The notes under the pieces are model-generated. The model made no database searches and was not told where the DNA came from. It saw only the letters and a program-made list of their open reading frames with translations. Below are positions 45,165-54,046 of a DNA stretch of 64,000 nucleotides, one piece after another. How positions within the stretch are numbered: position 1 is the first letter of the stretch; each line of letters begins with the position of its first letter. The translations under genes and the position numbers were made by a program. The stretch lies in NCBI GenBank assembly GCA_942491885.1, contig CALOCQ010000002.1, forward strand, positions 1,426,001 through 1,490,000, given 5' to 3'. The DNA is from CALBPI01 sp942491885 (GTDB taxonomy: Bacteria; Pseudomonadota; Gammaproteobacteria; Steroidobacterales; Woeseiaceae).

Positions 45165-47330
45165 ATGGGTATGAATAAGATATTTAAGTATGTGATCGGT
45201 GCTGTGATCGCCGTCGTCGCGTTGTTGTTGATAGCTGCTGTCGGCGTGTTCCTGTTTTTCGACCCGAACGACTATCGCGATGAGATTGCAATGAAGCTCA
45301 GCGAGACGACCGGGCGTGAGGTGCGGATCGAGGGTGATCTGTCGATGTCGCTGTTCCCGTGGCTGGCTGTGCAGACCGGGCGCATCAGCGTCGCCGCCGC
45401 GCCCGGTTTCGGGCCGGAGCCGATGGCGGCGATCGACGGCGCGAGTGCCGCCGTGCGTCTTGCACCATTGTTTCGTGGCGCGGTGCGCATCGGCACGGTT
45501 ACGCTGTCCGGGCTGGACCTGAAGCTGGCCGTTCGCGGTGACGGGCTGACCAGCTGGGACGATTTGCTCGACAACGCGGCCAGCAGCGATGCCGGCGCGC
45601 CGGCTGACGCGTCTGGCGAGGGGCTGGCCGACTTTTCGATCGAAGGCATTATTGTTGATGATGCCAACGTCTCCTATAGCGATATCGGTGCTGGCAGTGA
45701 GTACCGGCTGAGCGCGTTTGGCTTGCAGGTCGACGCGGTAAATCTCGAAGAGCCGATCCCGTTCAAGGCCGGTTTCTCGTTCTCGATGACGCCCGCCGAG
45801 GTTCGCGGCGACATCACGATTAAGTCGGTCGCTACGCTATCGGACGGCGCGAACGGCGCCGTCCTGATGCTGCGTGATTTGCTTGCCGAGGGGCAGGTGC
45901 AGGCGCCGTCGTTGTCAGACGCCCGCAGCTTCTCCGTGCAGACCCCGCTGCTCGCGCTCGACTTCGGCGAGAACAGCACCAACCTCGAGCCGGCCAGGTT
46001 CGCCTTTGGTCCGCTGCGCGGCACGCTTGAGATGTCGGGCAGCGGCCCTTCGGCACCGGTGGCGCTTAGCGGCGCGATCGACGTCGAGCGGTTTGATCCG
46101 GCGGTACTGTTCGCGATGCTTGCGATGGATGCGCCGGAAACGACTGACCCGGATGCGCTCGACGCGATCGCGTTCGAGAGCCGATTCGGCATGACCTACG
46201 AATCGGTCACGTTGAACGAGCTGCAAATGCGGCTGGATGACACGACCATTAGCGGTGTCGTCGCTGTCGAGAATTTCGCACGCCCGATGTTTCGTTTCGA
46301 ACTCAACGGCGACAGCATCAACCTCGACGGCTACCTGCCGCCCGCCGATGACGCGCAGGTCGCGGCAGACGCCGGTGACAATCTTGCCGAGTCCGCGCTG
46401 CCGGTCGACCTTATTCGCGGGCTGGATGCGGACGGCACGCTGCAGTTCGCTTCCCTGACCTTTGGCGAGCTGCCGTTTCGGGATCTGAAGCTCGGCCTGA
46501 AGGTGGGCGGTGACAAGGCGCGTTTGCAGCCGATTTCGGCGACCGTCCTCGGCGGCAGCTACAACGGTGACGTGCGGATCGACGCGAGCGGCAAGACGCC
46601 GAGCCTGTCATTGAATGAAACGGTATCCGGCGTCGATCTTGGCGAGCTCGCGAAGCTGCTTTGGGAGCGCGATAACATCGAGGGACAGCTTGGCGGCAAT
46701 TTTGCGCTTAGCGGTCGCGGCGAGACCTTGTCGGCGATTCGCAGCTCGCTGGACGGCAAAGTCAGCTTCGAGCTCACTGACGGGGCGCTGGCGGGCACCG
46801 ACATCTGGTATCAGATCCGTCGTGCACGCGCGCTGTTCAAGCAAGAAACCCCGCCGCCGGCGCCGTCTCCGGCACGCACGGAGTTTTCGACCGTGCGCGG
46901 CAGTGCGATCGTGGCGGGCGGCATTGCGACTAACGATGACCTGTTTGCCGAGTTGCCGTTCCTGCAACTGACCGGCAAGGGCAAGGTCAATCTCGCCGAA
47001 GCGACGGTCGACTACGGGCTGCGCGCACGCGTGCTCGAACGCCCGGATTTCATGACCAATGCGACCGAAGCGGAGCTCGATGAGTATACCGAGGCGGTCA
47101 TTCCGTTACGGATCTCGGGCGACATCGCGGCGCCGAGCATTCGTCCGGATATCGAAGGGATGGCAAGCGAGGCCGCCAAGAAGGTCATCGACGCCGAGAC
47201 GGACAAGCTCAAGCGCAAACTGCTGGATTCGCTCGGCGGTGATGATGGTGATGAAGGCGATGAAAGCGAAGAGCCCGAAGACATCGAGGACGAGGCGAAG
47301 CGGCGCCTGCGCGACCTGTTCCGACGCTGA
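45165..47330 (+). CDS. AsmA family inner-membrane/periplasmic protein
   Basis: 721 residues. An N-terminal anchor helix (about 9-30) precedes the AsmA signature FFDPNDYRDEIAMKLSETTG and REVRIEGDLSMSLFPWLAV; a long repetitive beta-rich periplasmic body follows, and the AsmA C-terminal domain lies around 500-650. The acidic tail (DDGDEGDESEEPEDIEDE, about 695-712) is unusual. AsmA-like proteins are thought to move phospholipids between membranes. The ATG at 45165 or 45171 could be the start. The next gene starts at its stop codon. Confidence 0.9.
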   Translation: MGMNKIFKYVIGAVIAVVALLLIAAVGVFLFFDPNDYRDEIAMKLSETTGREVRIEGDLSMSLFPWLAVQTGRISVAAAPGFGPEPMAAIDGASAAVRLAPLFRGAVRIGTVTLSGLDLKLAVRGDGLTSWDDLLDNAASSDAGAPADASGEGLADFSIEGIIVDDANVSYSDIGAGSEYRLSAFGLQVDAVNLEEPIPFKAGFSFSMTPAEVRGDITIKSVATLSDGANGAVLMLRDLLAEGQVQAPSLSDARSFSVQTPLLALDFGENSTNLEPARFAFGPLRGTLEMSGSGPSAPVALSGAIDVERFDPAVLFAMLAMDAPETTDPDALDAIAFESRFGMTYESVTLNELQMRLDDTTISGVVAVENFARPMFRFELNGDSINLDGYLPPADDAQVAADAGDNLAESALPVDLIRGLDADGTLQFASLTFGELPFRDLKLGLKVGGDKARLQPISATVLGGSYNGDVRIDASGKTPSLSLNETVSGVDLGELAKLLWERDNIEGQLGGNFALSGRGETLSAIRSSLDGKVSFELTDGALAGTDIWYQIRRARALFKQETPPPAPSPARTEFSTVRGSAIVAGGIATNDDLFAELPFLQLTGKGKVNLAEATVDYGLRARVLERPDFMTNATEAELDEYTEAVIPLRISGDIAAPSIRPDIEGMASEAAKKVIDAETDKLKRKLLDSLGGDDGDEGDESEEPEDIEDEAKRRLRDLFRR

Positions 47331-47944
47331 TGGCGAGGCTGGCTGCTGCAATACTGCTGCTCGCCGCGGCGTTATCGGCAACCGCGGCGGAGATGCGCGA
47401 TGTCCGCGTCGAGCACCGCGACGGGCGTTATTTCATGTATTCCGAGACGTGGTTCGATGCACCGTTAGCCGGCGTGTTCGACGTGCTGACCGACTATGAT
47501 CGTTTCGAACGAATTTCGAGTATTTACGAGGATGCCCGCTTTGATGCGCCGGGCCCCGACGGCGAGTTGCGCGTGTTTACGCTGGTCAAAGGTTGCGTAT
47601 TGTTCTTTTGCCAGACGATGAGCCGTACCGAGACGCTGGTGAATGACGGGTTCGAAATGGTGCGCGCCACGACCGAGCCCGGCAGCTCCGATTTTGAATA
47701 CAGCGTTGCCACCTGGCGCTTCCGCGAGGACGCGGATGGCACCACGGTCATCTACGAGGTCGAGATGGTGCCTTCCTTCTGGGTGCCGCCGGTTATTGGT
47801 CCCTATGTGATGAAGCGCAAGCTTCGCAAAGGCGGTGCCGATGCGATTTTGCGCATCGAGGCGCTGGCCCGCACATCGACCGCGGGCCCTGCGGATTTCG
47901 CCGCGCGCGGGCTCAGCGGCTTTCAGACCAACGGCAAGCCCTAG
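47330..47944 (+). CDS. Secreted SRPBCC (START-like) family protein
   Basis: 204 residues with a signal peptide (ALSATA, about 20). It resembles coenzyme-Q-binding/polyketide-cyclase-like proteins: SETWFDAPLAGVFDVLTDYDRFERISS is the typical first strand and helix, and TVIYEVEMVPSFWVPPVIGPYVMKR the C-terminal helix. A KGCVLFFCQ pair may form a disulphide. Secretion is uncommon for this fold, though known in a gammaproteobacterial subgroup. Ligand unknown. One-base overlaps on both sides put it in the asmA-mutY-yggX unit. Confidence 0.82.
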   Translation: MARLAAAILLLAAALSATAAEMRDVRVEHRDGRYFMYSETWFDAPLAGVFDVLTDYDRFERISSIYEDARFDAPGPDGELRVFTLVKGCVLFFCQTMSRTETLVNDGFEMVRATTEPGSSDFEYSVATWRFREDADGTTVIYEVEMVPSFWVPPVIGPYVMKRKLRKGGADAILRIEALARTSTAGPADFAARGLSGFQTNGKP

Positions 47945-49023
47945 TGAGCACGCAGGCCGGGGATATTGCCGGGCGCGTGCTCGACTGGTTCGATGCGCAC
48001 GGCCGCCACGACCTGCCGTGGCAAAGCGACAAGAGCCGCTATCGTGTCTGGGTGTCGGAGGTCATGCTGCAGCAAACGCAGGTGACGACGGTCATCGAAT
48101 ACTTCCAAAGATTCATGCAGCGTATGCCGAGTGTTGTTGCGCTGGCAGATGCGCCGCGCGATGACGTGCTGGGACTGTGGGCAGGGCTTGGTTACTACGC
48201 GCGGGCGCGCAACCTGCACAAAGCGGCAATTCAGGTTCGCGATCAGCACGACGGTATTTTTCCGGCTGAGTTTGAAGATGTACTCGCGCTGCCGGGTGTC
48301 GGGCGCTCGACCGCGGGCGCTATCCTTGCGCTTAGCGACAACCAACGCCACCCGATCCTCGACGGCAACGTGAAGCGGGTTCTTGCCCGTCACGAACAGG
48401 TCGGCGGCTGGCCGGGCAAGACGGCGGTGGCCGCGCAGCTGTGGTCGCTGGCGACACAGTTCACGCCGCATGAGCGCGTGGCTGACTACACGCAGGCGAT
48501 GATGGACCTTGGCGCGACGTTGTGTACGCGCAGCCGCCCCGATTGCGGACGCTGCCCGTTGGCAGCAACCTGCGGCGCCTTTGCTAACGGGTCGGTCGAT
48601 GCGTTTCCCGGCAAGAAGCCGCGCAAGGTCAACCCGCGACGCGAGACGCGCATGTTGATCGTGCGCGATTCGTCAGGTGGCTTGCTAATGGAGCGCCGGC
48701 CCGAGCAGGGCATCTGGGGCGGGCTGTGGTGCTTCCCGCAGGCGGCGGTTGACCTGTCGATTGATGACGCTGTCGCGCCGCTCGGCATCGCCGCCCCGGC
48801 CGATGTTGAGCGATTACCGGCCTTCACGCACAAATTCACACATTTCGATTTGCACATCGAGCCGCTGCTGATCGAGATCGCTGAGCCGGCCAACCGGGTC
48901 GCAGACGCGGATGTGCGGCAATGGTGGCAACCGGTCGAAATAGCGTCGCTGGGCGTGCCGAGGCCTGTCGGAAAAATCATAGAGTCGCTACAATCGAGCG
49001 CCAGCCTGTTTAAGGAAAGCTGA
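47944..49023 (+). CDS. mutY: A/G-specific adenine glycosylase
   Basis: 359 residues; removes adenine opposite 8-oxoguanine. It has the VSEVMLQQTQVTTVIEYF motif, HhH LPGVGRSTAGAIL, the catalytic aspartate in ILDGNVKRVLARH, and a 4Fe-4S cluster at C-x6-C-x2-C-x5-C in LCTRSRPDCGRCPLAATC. The C-terminal NUDIX-like domain (about 230-350) recognises 8-oxoG. The GTG start overlaps the preceding TAG by one base. Coupled to yggX, the conserved mutY-yggX pair. Confidence 0.96.
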   Translation: MSTQAGDIAGRVLDWFDAHGRHDLPWQSDKSRYRVWVSEVMLQQTQVTTVIEYFQRFMQRMPSVVALADAPRDDVLGLWAGLGYYARARNLHKAAIQVRDQHDGIFPAEFEDVLALPGVGRSTAGAILALSDNQRHPILDGNVKRVLARHEQVGGWPGKTAVAAQLWSLATQFTPHERVADYTQAMMDLGATLCTRSRPDCGRCPLAATCGAFANGSVDAFPGKKPRKVNPRRETRMLIVRDSSGGLLMERRPEQGIWGGLWCFPQAAVDLSIDDAVAPLGIAAPADVERLPAFTHKFTHFDLHIEPLLIEIAEPANRVADADVRQWWQPVEIASLGVPRPVGKIIESLQSSASLFKES

Positions 49024-49289
49024 TGTCCAGAACCGTGCAATGCGTACTGACCGGCGAGAGTGCCGAAGGTCTCGATTATTCACCCTATCCCGGCCCACTG
49101 GGCCAGCGCATCTATGACAATGTTTCCAAGGCGGCGTGGCAGCAATGGCTGGGCCACCAGACGATGCTGATCAATGAATACCGCCTGACGCCGATAGAGC
49201 CGGAGGCGCGCAAGTTTCTGGAGGCGGAAATGGAGAAGTTCTTTTTCGGCGACGGCTCCGAGAAACCGCAAGGGTTCGTCGAAAGCTAG
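49023..49289 (+). CDS. yggX: YggX-type oxidative damage protection/Fe-trafficking protein
   Basis: 88 residues beginning MSRTVQCVLTGESAEGLDY, with PYPGPLGQRIYDNVSKAAWQ and WLGHQTMLINEYRL, all hallmarks of YggX. Cys7 is the conserved cysteine. It protects iron-sulfur proteins, such as its neighbour MutY, against superoxide in enterics. Its first base is the last of the mutY stop. Confidence 0.95.
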   Translation: MSRTVQCVLTGESAEGLDYSPYPGPLGQRIYDNVSKAAWQQWLGHQTMLINEYRLTPIEPEARKFLEAEMEKFFFGDGSEKPQGFVES

Positions 49290-49331
49290 GCGCCTGATCC
49301 GAAACCCAGGCCGGCTGTCAGGGTCCTTCTC

Positions 49332-51161
49332 TTATTCGATCGGCTGGTCCGCGGCTGCGGCGCCGGGCGATACCCGGTAGAGCTGCGCGATCGGCAGATC
49401 ACGCGCGTCGTTGACCCGCATCTGCGCCAACAGTTCAAATCCCGGCACCGGCGCTTTGGCCTCCGCCAGCTGCATGAACAGCTTCGAATTAATCTTGCGC
49501 AGCGCCTCGACATTGCGAATGCCGACCCGGTTGCCTTCGAATACATACAGCCCGTCGAGCCTCAGGAACACATAGCGCGTCTCGGCGGGCGCGTTCGCGA
49601 GAAACTCCGCCGGTTGCATATCCAGCAGGCCGACCAGCTCGGCTGTCTTCGCCTCCTGCAGCGGCGTCAGAATAAAGTTATTCGCGAGTACCGAGCACTC
49701 GGTGTGGAAGCGGATCGGATGGCCGTCGTTGTTACCGGCGATCATCAGCCCCGGCTCTTTGTCGCACGCCTCGGCGAGTGGCGCGTACATCGAGTAGGTC
49801 ATTTCATAGTCGCGGCTAAAGCCCGGGCTTTGTTGCGCAAACAACTGGCCGCGCAGTTGCGGCTGCACACTAATGGCAATGCCGACCAGTGCGATCAGAC
49901 CGACGACCGCGCGTTTAACCTTGAAGTGTTCGAGTTGTGCGACCAGCAGGATGCTGCCGAGGATCAGCGCGGCGAGCCCGAAGTAGAGCAGGCGCTGCTG
50001 TAGCGACAACATGATGAGGCCGAATATGCCGTAGACAAAGAAAGCGGATTTTACCGGGTCGGCCTTGCGTATGAGTTGCCACGCAAAGAATACGATGAGG
50101 AATGGCAACAACAGGAACAGCCAGGAATACAGGCTGAAGATTGATGGCCAGGCGGCGGGAATCAGCAGGTCGGCGACCGGACTGCGCACCTCGGAGATGC
50201 GATCGAACATCAGCAGTTTGCCGGACAGGAAATTGCTGCCAAGCAGGATGCTGCTGACGAGCGGGACTCCCAGCGCCGCACTGACCGCGGCAAGTATCGT
50301 GAACTGCTTGCCGCTGATCGGCTTCCACGCCATCAACGACGCCGCGATCGCCGTGCATACGGCAACATAGCCGTGAAACCACGACAGCGTCGTCAGTGAG
50401 AACTGCAGATCCCGGAACGGGCCGGACGGCAGCAGGATCAGCAGGGTTGTGATCAGCAATGCGACGGCCATGCTGCGGGTGGCCGCGGCCGGCGGCGCCT
50501 CATCGCGCAGCCACAGGATAAACAGCGTAATCAACACCGGTAGCTGCAGAATAAACGCGCCGGTATGAAACGCCGGCGCAAGCCCCAGCACGACACCCAA
50601 TATTGCGCCATCGCGCCGGCTGTCCGGATCGCCCAGCCAGCGCATCAACGCAAGCGTCGCGGCGAGCACGAAGCTGAGCTCTATGAAATGGTGATCGATA
50701 ATCGCGAAGCCATGCAGCCCCTGAATCGCCGCGGAAAGCCCGAAGGCGAGACCCGCGCAGGCAATCAGCTCCAGCCTCAGCTCCAGCCGCGCGGCGATGG
50801 CAAGAAACAGCGCGGCATTCAGGAATACCCACAGCACGGGTATCCAGCCGAGAAACACCATGGGTTGCAGCGTCGGGTTGACGAACAGTGCGACCGCCAG
50901 CGCCTTGCCGGCCAGAAAATCGTACGCCCACGGCCAGGTGACCCAGCTGCCTTCCGGCACATGCATGCGTTCATCAAACTCATAAAAACCCGGCCCGGTC
51001 GCCGTGTCGATCATGCGTCGCGCGTGATAGAACGAGTCGTTGCCCATCGGCAGCACCTGATCGCCGATCGAGGCGTTGTCGCGCATCAGGTAGGCAATCG
51101 ATGCGGCCATCAGGCCGAATATGATCCAGATTAGTATCAGACCTTTGCTGCGTCCGCTCAT
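49332..51161 (-). CDS. STT3/PglB-like GT-C membrane protein
   Basis: 609 residues: about 13 helices up to residue 430, then a periplasmic C-terminal domain. The first loop MGNDSFYHARRMIDT occupies the place of the STT3 DxD-like metal-binding loop, WVTWPWAYDFLAGKAL follows, and IIDHHFIEL resembles the DHH of oligosaccharyltransferases. The WWDYG acceptor motif is absent. A glycosyltransferase or oligosaccharyltransferase role is likely but unproven. Last gene of the minus-strand glycosylation operon. Confidence 0.75.
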   Translation of the reverse strand: MSGRSKGLILIWIIFGLMAASIAYLMRDNASIGDQVLPMGNDSFYHARRMIDTATGPGFYEFDERMHVPEGSWVTWPWAYDFLAGKALAVALFVNPTLQPMVFLGWIPVLWVFLNAALFLAIAARLELRLELIACAGLAFGLSAAIQGLHGFAIIDHHFIELSFVLAATLALMRWLGDPDSRRDGAILGVVLGLAPAFHTGAFILQLPVLITLFILWLRDEAPPAAATRSMAVALLITTLLILLPSGPFRDLQFSLTTLSWFHGYVAVCTAIAASLMAWKPISGKQFTILAAVSAALGVPLVSSILLGSNFLSGKLLMFDRISEVRSPVADLLIPAAWPSIFSLYSWLFLLLPFLIVFFAWQLIRKADPVKSAFFVYGIFGLIMLSLQQRLLYFGLAALILGSILLVAQLEHFKVKRAVVGLIALVGIAISVQPQLRGQLFAQQSPGFSRDYEMTYSMYAPLAEACDKEPGLMIAGNNDGHPIRFHTECSVLANNFILTPLQEAKTAELVGLLDMQPAEFLANAPAETRYVFLRLDGLYVFEGNRVGIRNVEALRKINSKLFMQLAEAKAPVPGFELLAQMRVNDARDLPIAQLYRVSPGAAAADQPIE

Positions 51162-51165
51162 GGTG

Positions 51166-51573
51166 CTATCCGGTCTCGGTTTCAGTGAATACGAGGTAGT
51201 GACTCAGAAGATAATTACTGACCATGCTGCACACCGCCGAAACGACCAGCGCCGCCACGGGCCATGCTGCGAAGAACGACTGATACAACACGAGATAGGT
51301 GTAGGCAGCGAGGCCGAGCAGGGCGCTGACGATCTGCGCCGTCAGGTATTTGCTGAGCTCGCTGCTGCGCCGCGACGAACGCCGCGCGGAAAAGGTGAAG
51401 CGCCGGTGCATCAGCCATGTGAACAGCACGGCAACCGGGAACGACAACAGCCTTGCCGAGATCGGACCGAGCCCGACGGTGATCAGCGTTTGCAGCATCA
51501 ACGCATCGACGATGAAGCCGCAGCCGCCGACAATAATGAACCAGGTCAGCTGACGTTGATTGGTGGCGCTCAA
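51166..51573 (-). CDS. GtrA family membrane protein
   Basis: 135 residues with four helices and the GtrA pattern: FIIVGGCGFIVDALMLQTL, FPVAVLFTWLMHRRFTFS and a C-terminal SMVSNYLLSHYLVF. GtrA proteins are thought to flip undecaprenyl-phosphate sugars made by a GT2 enzyme. The GT2 gene overlaps by 4 bases upstream, and the STT3-like gene follows after 4 bases. Confidence 0.92.
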   Translation of the reverse strand: MSATNQRQLTWFIIVGGCGFIVDALMLQTLITVGLGPISARLLSFPVAVLFTWLMHRRFTFSARRSSRRSSELSKYLTAQIVSALLGLAAYTYLVLYQSFFAAWPVAALVVSAVCSMVSNYLLSHYLVFTETETG

Positions 51574-52514
51574 GCGTCATCTCCACGGATGTTCAGCACG
51601 CCCGGGATCTGCAGATAGCGCAGCCGCTTCAGTTCCTGACGCCCGCGCGTCACGGTGGCAAGAATCAACCCGCACGCCAACGACAGGAAGCCGAGCAGGA
51701 TCATGCCCGTCGCGAGTATCGCGGTCGGGAAGCGCGGCACGAGGCCGGTATCGATAAAGGTGATGACGATTGGCGTTGCGATGACCAGCGCCGCAACGAT
51801 CAGCAACGCACACATGCTGCCGAAAAACGCCAACGGGCGCTCTTCCTTCAGCATGCGAACGATTGTGGTCAGGATGCGAAGGCCATCGGCATAGGTGTTG
51901 AGCTTGCTTTCCGATCCTTCCGGGCGCTCTTTGTAGACCGTGGTTACCTCGGCCTGTGGCATACCGAGCTCGAGGCCGTGTACGGTCATTTCAGTTTCAA
52001 TTTCGAAGCCGCCGCTCAACAGCGGGAATGACTTGACGAAGCGGCGTGAAAGCACCCGATAGCCGGACAGCATGTCCGATACCTGGCTGCCGAAACTGAA
52101 CGCCACGAGACCCGTCAGCAGCCGGTTGCCGAACCGGTGGCCGGTGCGATAGGCAAGGTCGGACGATGCCTCGCGCGTGCCGGTGACCATATCCAGACCG
52201 TCGTCGACAAGCCGTGCGACCAGCGCCGGTGCCGCGGCGGCCTCGTAAGTGTCATCACCGTCGACCAACACATAAATATCGGCATCGATATCGGCAAACA
52301 TGCGTCTGACCACATGCCCTTTGCCCTGGCGCACTTCGGTTCGTACCACTGCGCCGGCAGCGCGCGCTTTTTCGACCGTGTCGTCGGAGGAGTTGTTGTC
52401 GTACACAAATATCGTCGCGTCGGGCAGTGCCTTGCGAAAATCATCGACCACCGCGGTGATCGTCTTGCCTTCGTTGTAGCACGGTACCAATACCGCGATG
52501 TCGTAGGTTGCCAT
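51570..52514 (-). CDS. GT2 family (dolichyl-phosphate mannose synthase-like) glycosyltransferase
   Basis: 314 residues. It has a GT-A fold with VLVPCYNEGKTI at the N-terminus, VYDNNSSDDT, a DGDDTY metal motif (about 97-102) and SGYRVLSRRFVKSFP. Two C-terminal helices (about 225-250 and 258-282) anchor it. It probably makes polyprenyl-phosphate sugar for GtrA and the STT3-like transferase. It lies 10 bases downstream of the truncated STT3-like gene. Confidence 0.9.
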   Translation of the reverse strand: MATYDIAVLVPCYNEGKTITAVVDDFRKALPDATIFVYDNNSSDDTVEKARAAGAVVRTEVRQGKGHVVRRMFADIDADIYVLVDGDDTYEAAAAPALVARLVDDGLDMVTGTREASSDLAYRTGHRFGNRLLTGLVAFSFGSQVSDMLSGYRVLSRRFVKSFPLLSGGFEIETEMTVHGLELGMPQAEVTTVYKERPEGSESKLNTYADGLRILTTIVRMLKEERPLAFFGSMCALLIVAALVIATPIVITFIDTGLVPRFPTAILATGMILLGFLSLACGLILATVTRGRQELKRLRYLQIPGVLNIRGDDA

Positions 52515-52524
52515 GTCAGTCTCG

Positions 52525-53016
52525 TTAGTCGGCGTCGCCCGTCACGGGCGCAGCGATAGTCGGTGGGTTAATTCGAAATAGCCGGGCGACGGCGAAATCG
52601 CGGCCATCGTCAAGCAGTCGTTCGTTGAGCAGTTCAAATTGTGCCGGCAGGTCTGTGTCGAAGGTCAGCGCCATTGCCAATGGCGGGTTCGATGCCGCGA
52701 GCTCATCCATCGTCGGTTCACGCAGACCGGTGTCGGTGTACAGGTAAATATCATTGAGTGCCAGGATGACGTATCGCACTTGCGGCATCTGCTCGATGAG
52801 TTGCGCCGGTGTCATCGCCCAGGCGGCGTTGAGTTGCTCGATTTTCTCTTCCTGCTGGCGGGTCAGCACGAAGTTATTGGCAAGCACGCTGCAGTCGCTG
52901 TGGTAGCGCACCGGGTGACCAAAGTTGTTGCTCGCAAGCGCCAGTCCGGGTGCCTGTGCGCAGACCTCGCCGAGCGTCGTAAACATGTCGATGGCGAGTT
53001 CGTAGTCGACGCCTCA
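52525..53016 (-). pseudogene. C-terminal remnant of a second STT3-like protein, broken at a junction
   Basis: The readable part (ATG at 52986, 153 residues, plus ten in-frame codons upstream to a TGA at 53016) parallels the C-terminal domain of the protein at 49332-51161: GHPVRYHSDCSVLANNFVLT against GHPIRFHTECSVLANNFILT. The membrane region of some 430 residues that should precede it is absent. Beyond the TGA about 15 further codons (GLNNSLY and upstream) still look homologous, so the break lies at roughly 53016-53080. It is either a true truncation or an assembly join. Confidence 0.8.
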
Positions 53017-53197
53017 ATACAAGGAGTTGTTCAGGCCGCTCACGTACCCGCGATTCTGCATTGGTCTCAGTAAGTGTCAAAAAAACCAGCCGAAAAGACG
53101 CTGAATCTGAATGAACGAATTGACGCGTCGAGCAACTATTCAGGGAGGGGCGCGGGAGAGGCGGGGCTCAATTCGCTTAACAATCACGCGTGGCTTA

Positions 53198-53239
53198 TTG
53201 ACGCAGGTCAACGTTCGATCGGGGTGAAGCCTTTAGAAT
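53198..53239 (+). promoter_or_regulatory. FNR/Anr-type class II promoter of the cco region
   Basis: TTGAC-GCAG-GTCAA (53198-53211) is a perfect dyad close to the FNR consensus TTGAT-N4-ATCAA. A -10-like TAGAAT lies at 53234-53239, so a start near 53246 places the box at -41.5, the class II position. It would drive the Yip1-like gene and perhaps the cco operon under low oxygen. Confidence 0.75.
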
Positions 53240-53278
53240 CTCGCCTGCAAAAAAACATTCTCGGGGGCTAACAAAAAC

Positions 53279-53888
53279 ATGATTCAGCATACCTTTGGCC
53301 TGCTTTTCAAACCCAGGCAGCAATGGCAAACCGTCGCAAATCTTTCGGAAGGCTCGCAGAACCTGCTGGTGCTTTACCCGTTTATTTTTGCGGTACTGCC
53401 CGCATTGGCCTGGTACTGGGGCACGAGCCAGGTCGGCTGGACCGTCGGCAGCTACAACGAGGTCATCAAGCTCACCGAGCCTAGCGCACTCCAGGTCAAC
53501 ATCCTGTTCTACTGTGTGATGGTGGCGAGCGTTGCCTGCATCGGCTACTTCATCCACTGGATGTCGAGCACCTACGGCGCTGATCAATCAACCATCGCCA
53601 AGGGCGTGGTGATCGCCGGTCTGACTGCGACCCCCCTGTTCATCCTGGGACTCGTCGGGTTCTACCCAGTACTCTGGATCGATCTGATCATCGGCGTAAT
53701 AGCCATCAGCTGGTCCGTGTACCTGATGTACCTGGGCATTCCCATCGTCATGAATATTCCCCAGGAACGCGGTTTTCTGTTCTCCAGCGCGATCCTGGCC
53801 CTGTCGATGGTCATTCTCGTTAGCATCATGGTCGTTTCCATCCTCGCCTGGGACTATGGCGCGGCACCCGGCCTTCACGGACGGCTGA
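53279..53888 (+). CDS. Yip1 family membrane protein (3' end disrupted by one inserted base)
   Basis: About 200 residues with five helices; FGLLFKPRQQWQTVANLSEG is the characteristic N-terminus. The raw frame runs on to 54025 with an unrelated arginine-rich tail. Dropping one G near 53870 gives the normal family end AAPAFTDG and a TGA at 53886-53888, so I take that as the real stop. The preceding FNR-type promoter and position suggest low-oxygen expression with the oxidase. Function unknown. Confidence 0.82.
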
Positions 53889-54046
53889 GGCGACTACTTG
53901 CTGACGGGGGACACGCGGACCTGCGAGGAACTTCGATGCGTGAAACACGCTGCAGCGCGGCTCCAGGAATCACGCAGGGCTGCGGCGACAGCAGGCCACG
54001 AACGGGCAACGCGCTCTCGAATTAACAGGAACTACGGGTATCAACC

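Noticed and set aside
53889..54025. C-terminal tail of the Yip1-like protein
   Set aside because: Arginine-rich and unlike the family; one extra G near 53870 explains it, with the normal end AAPAFTDG and TGA in the other frame.
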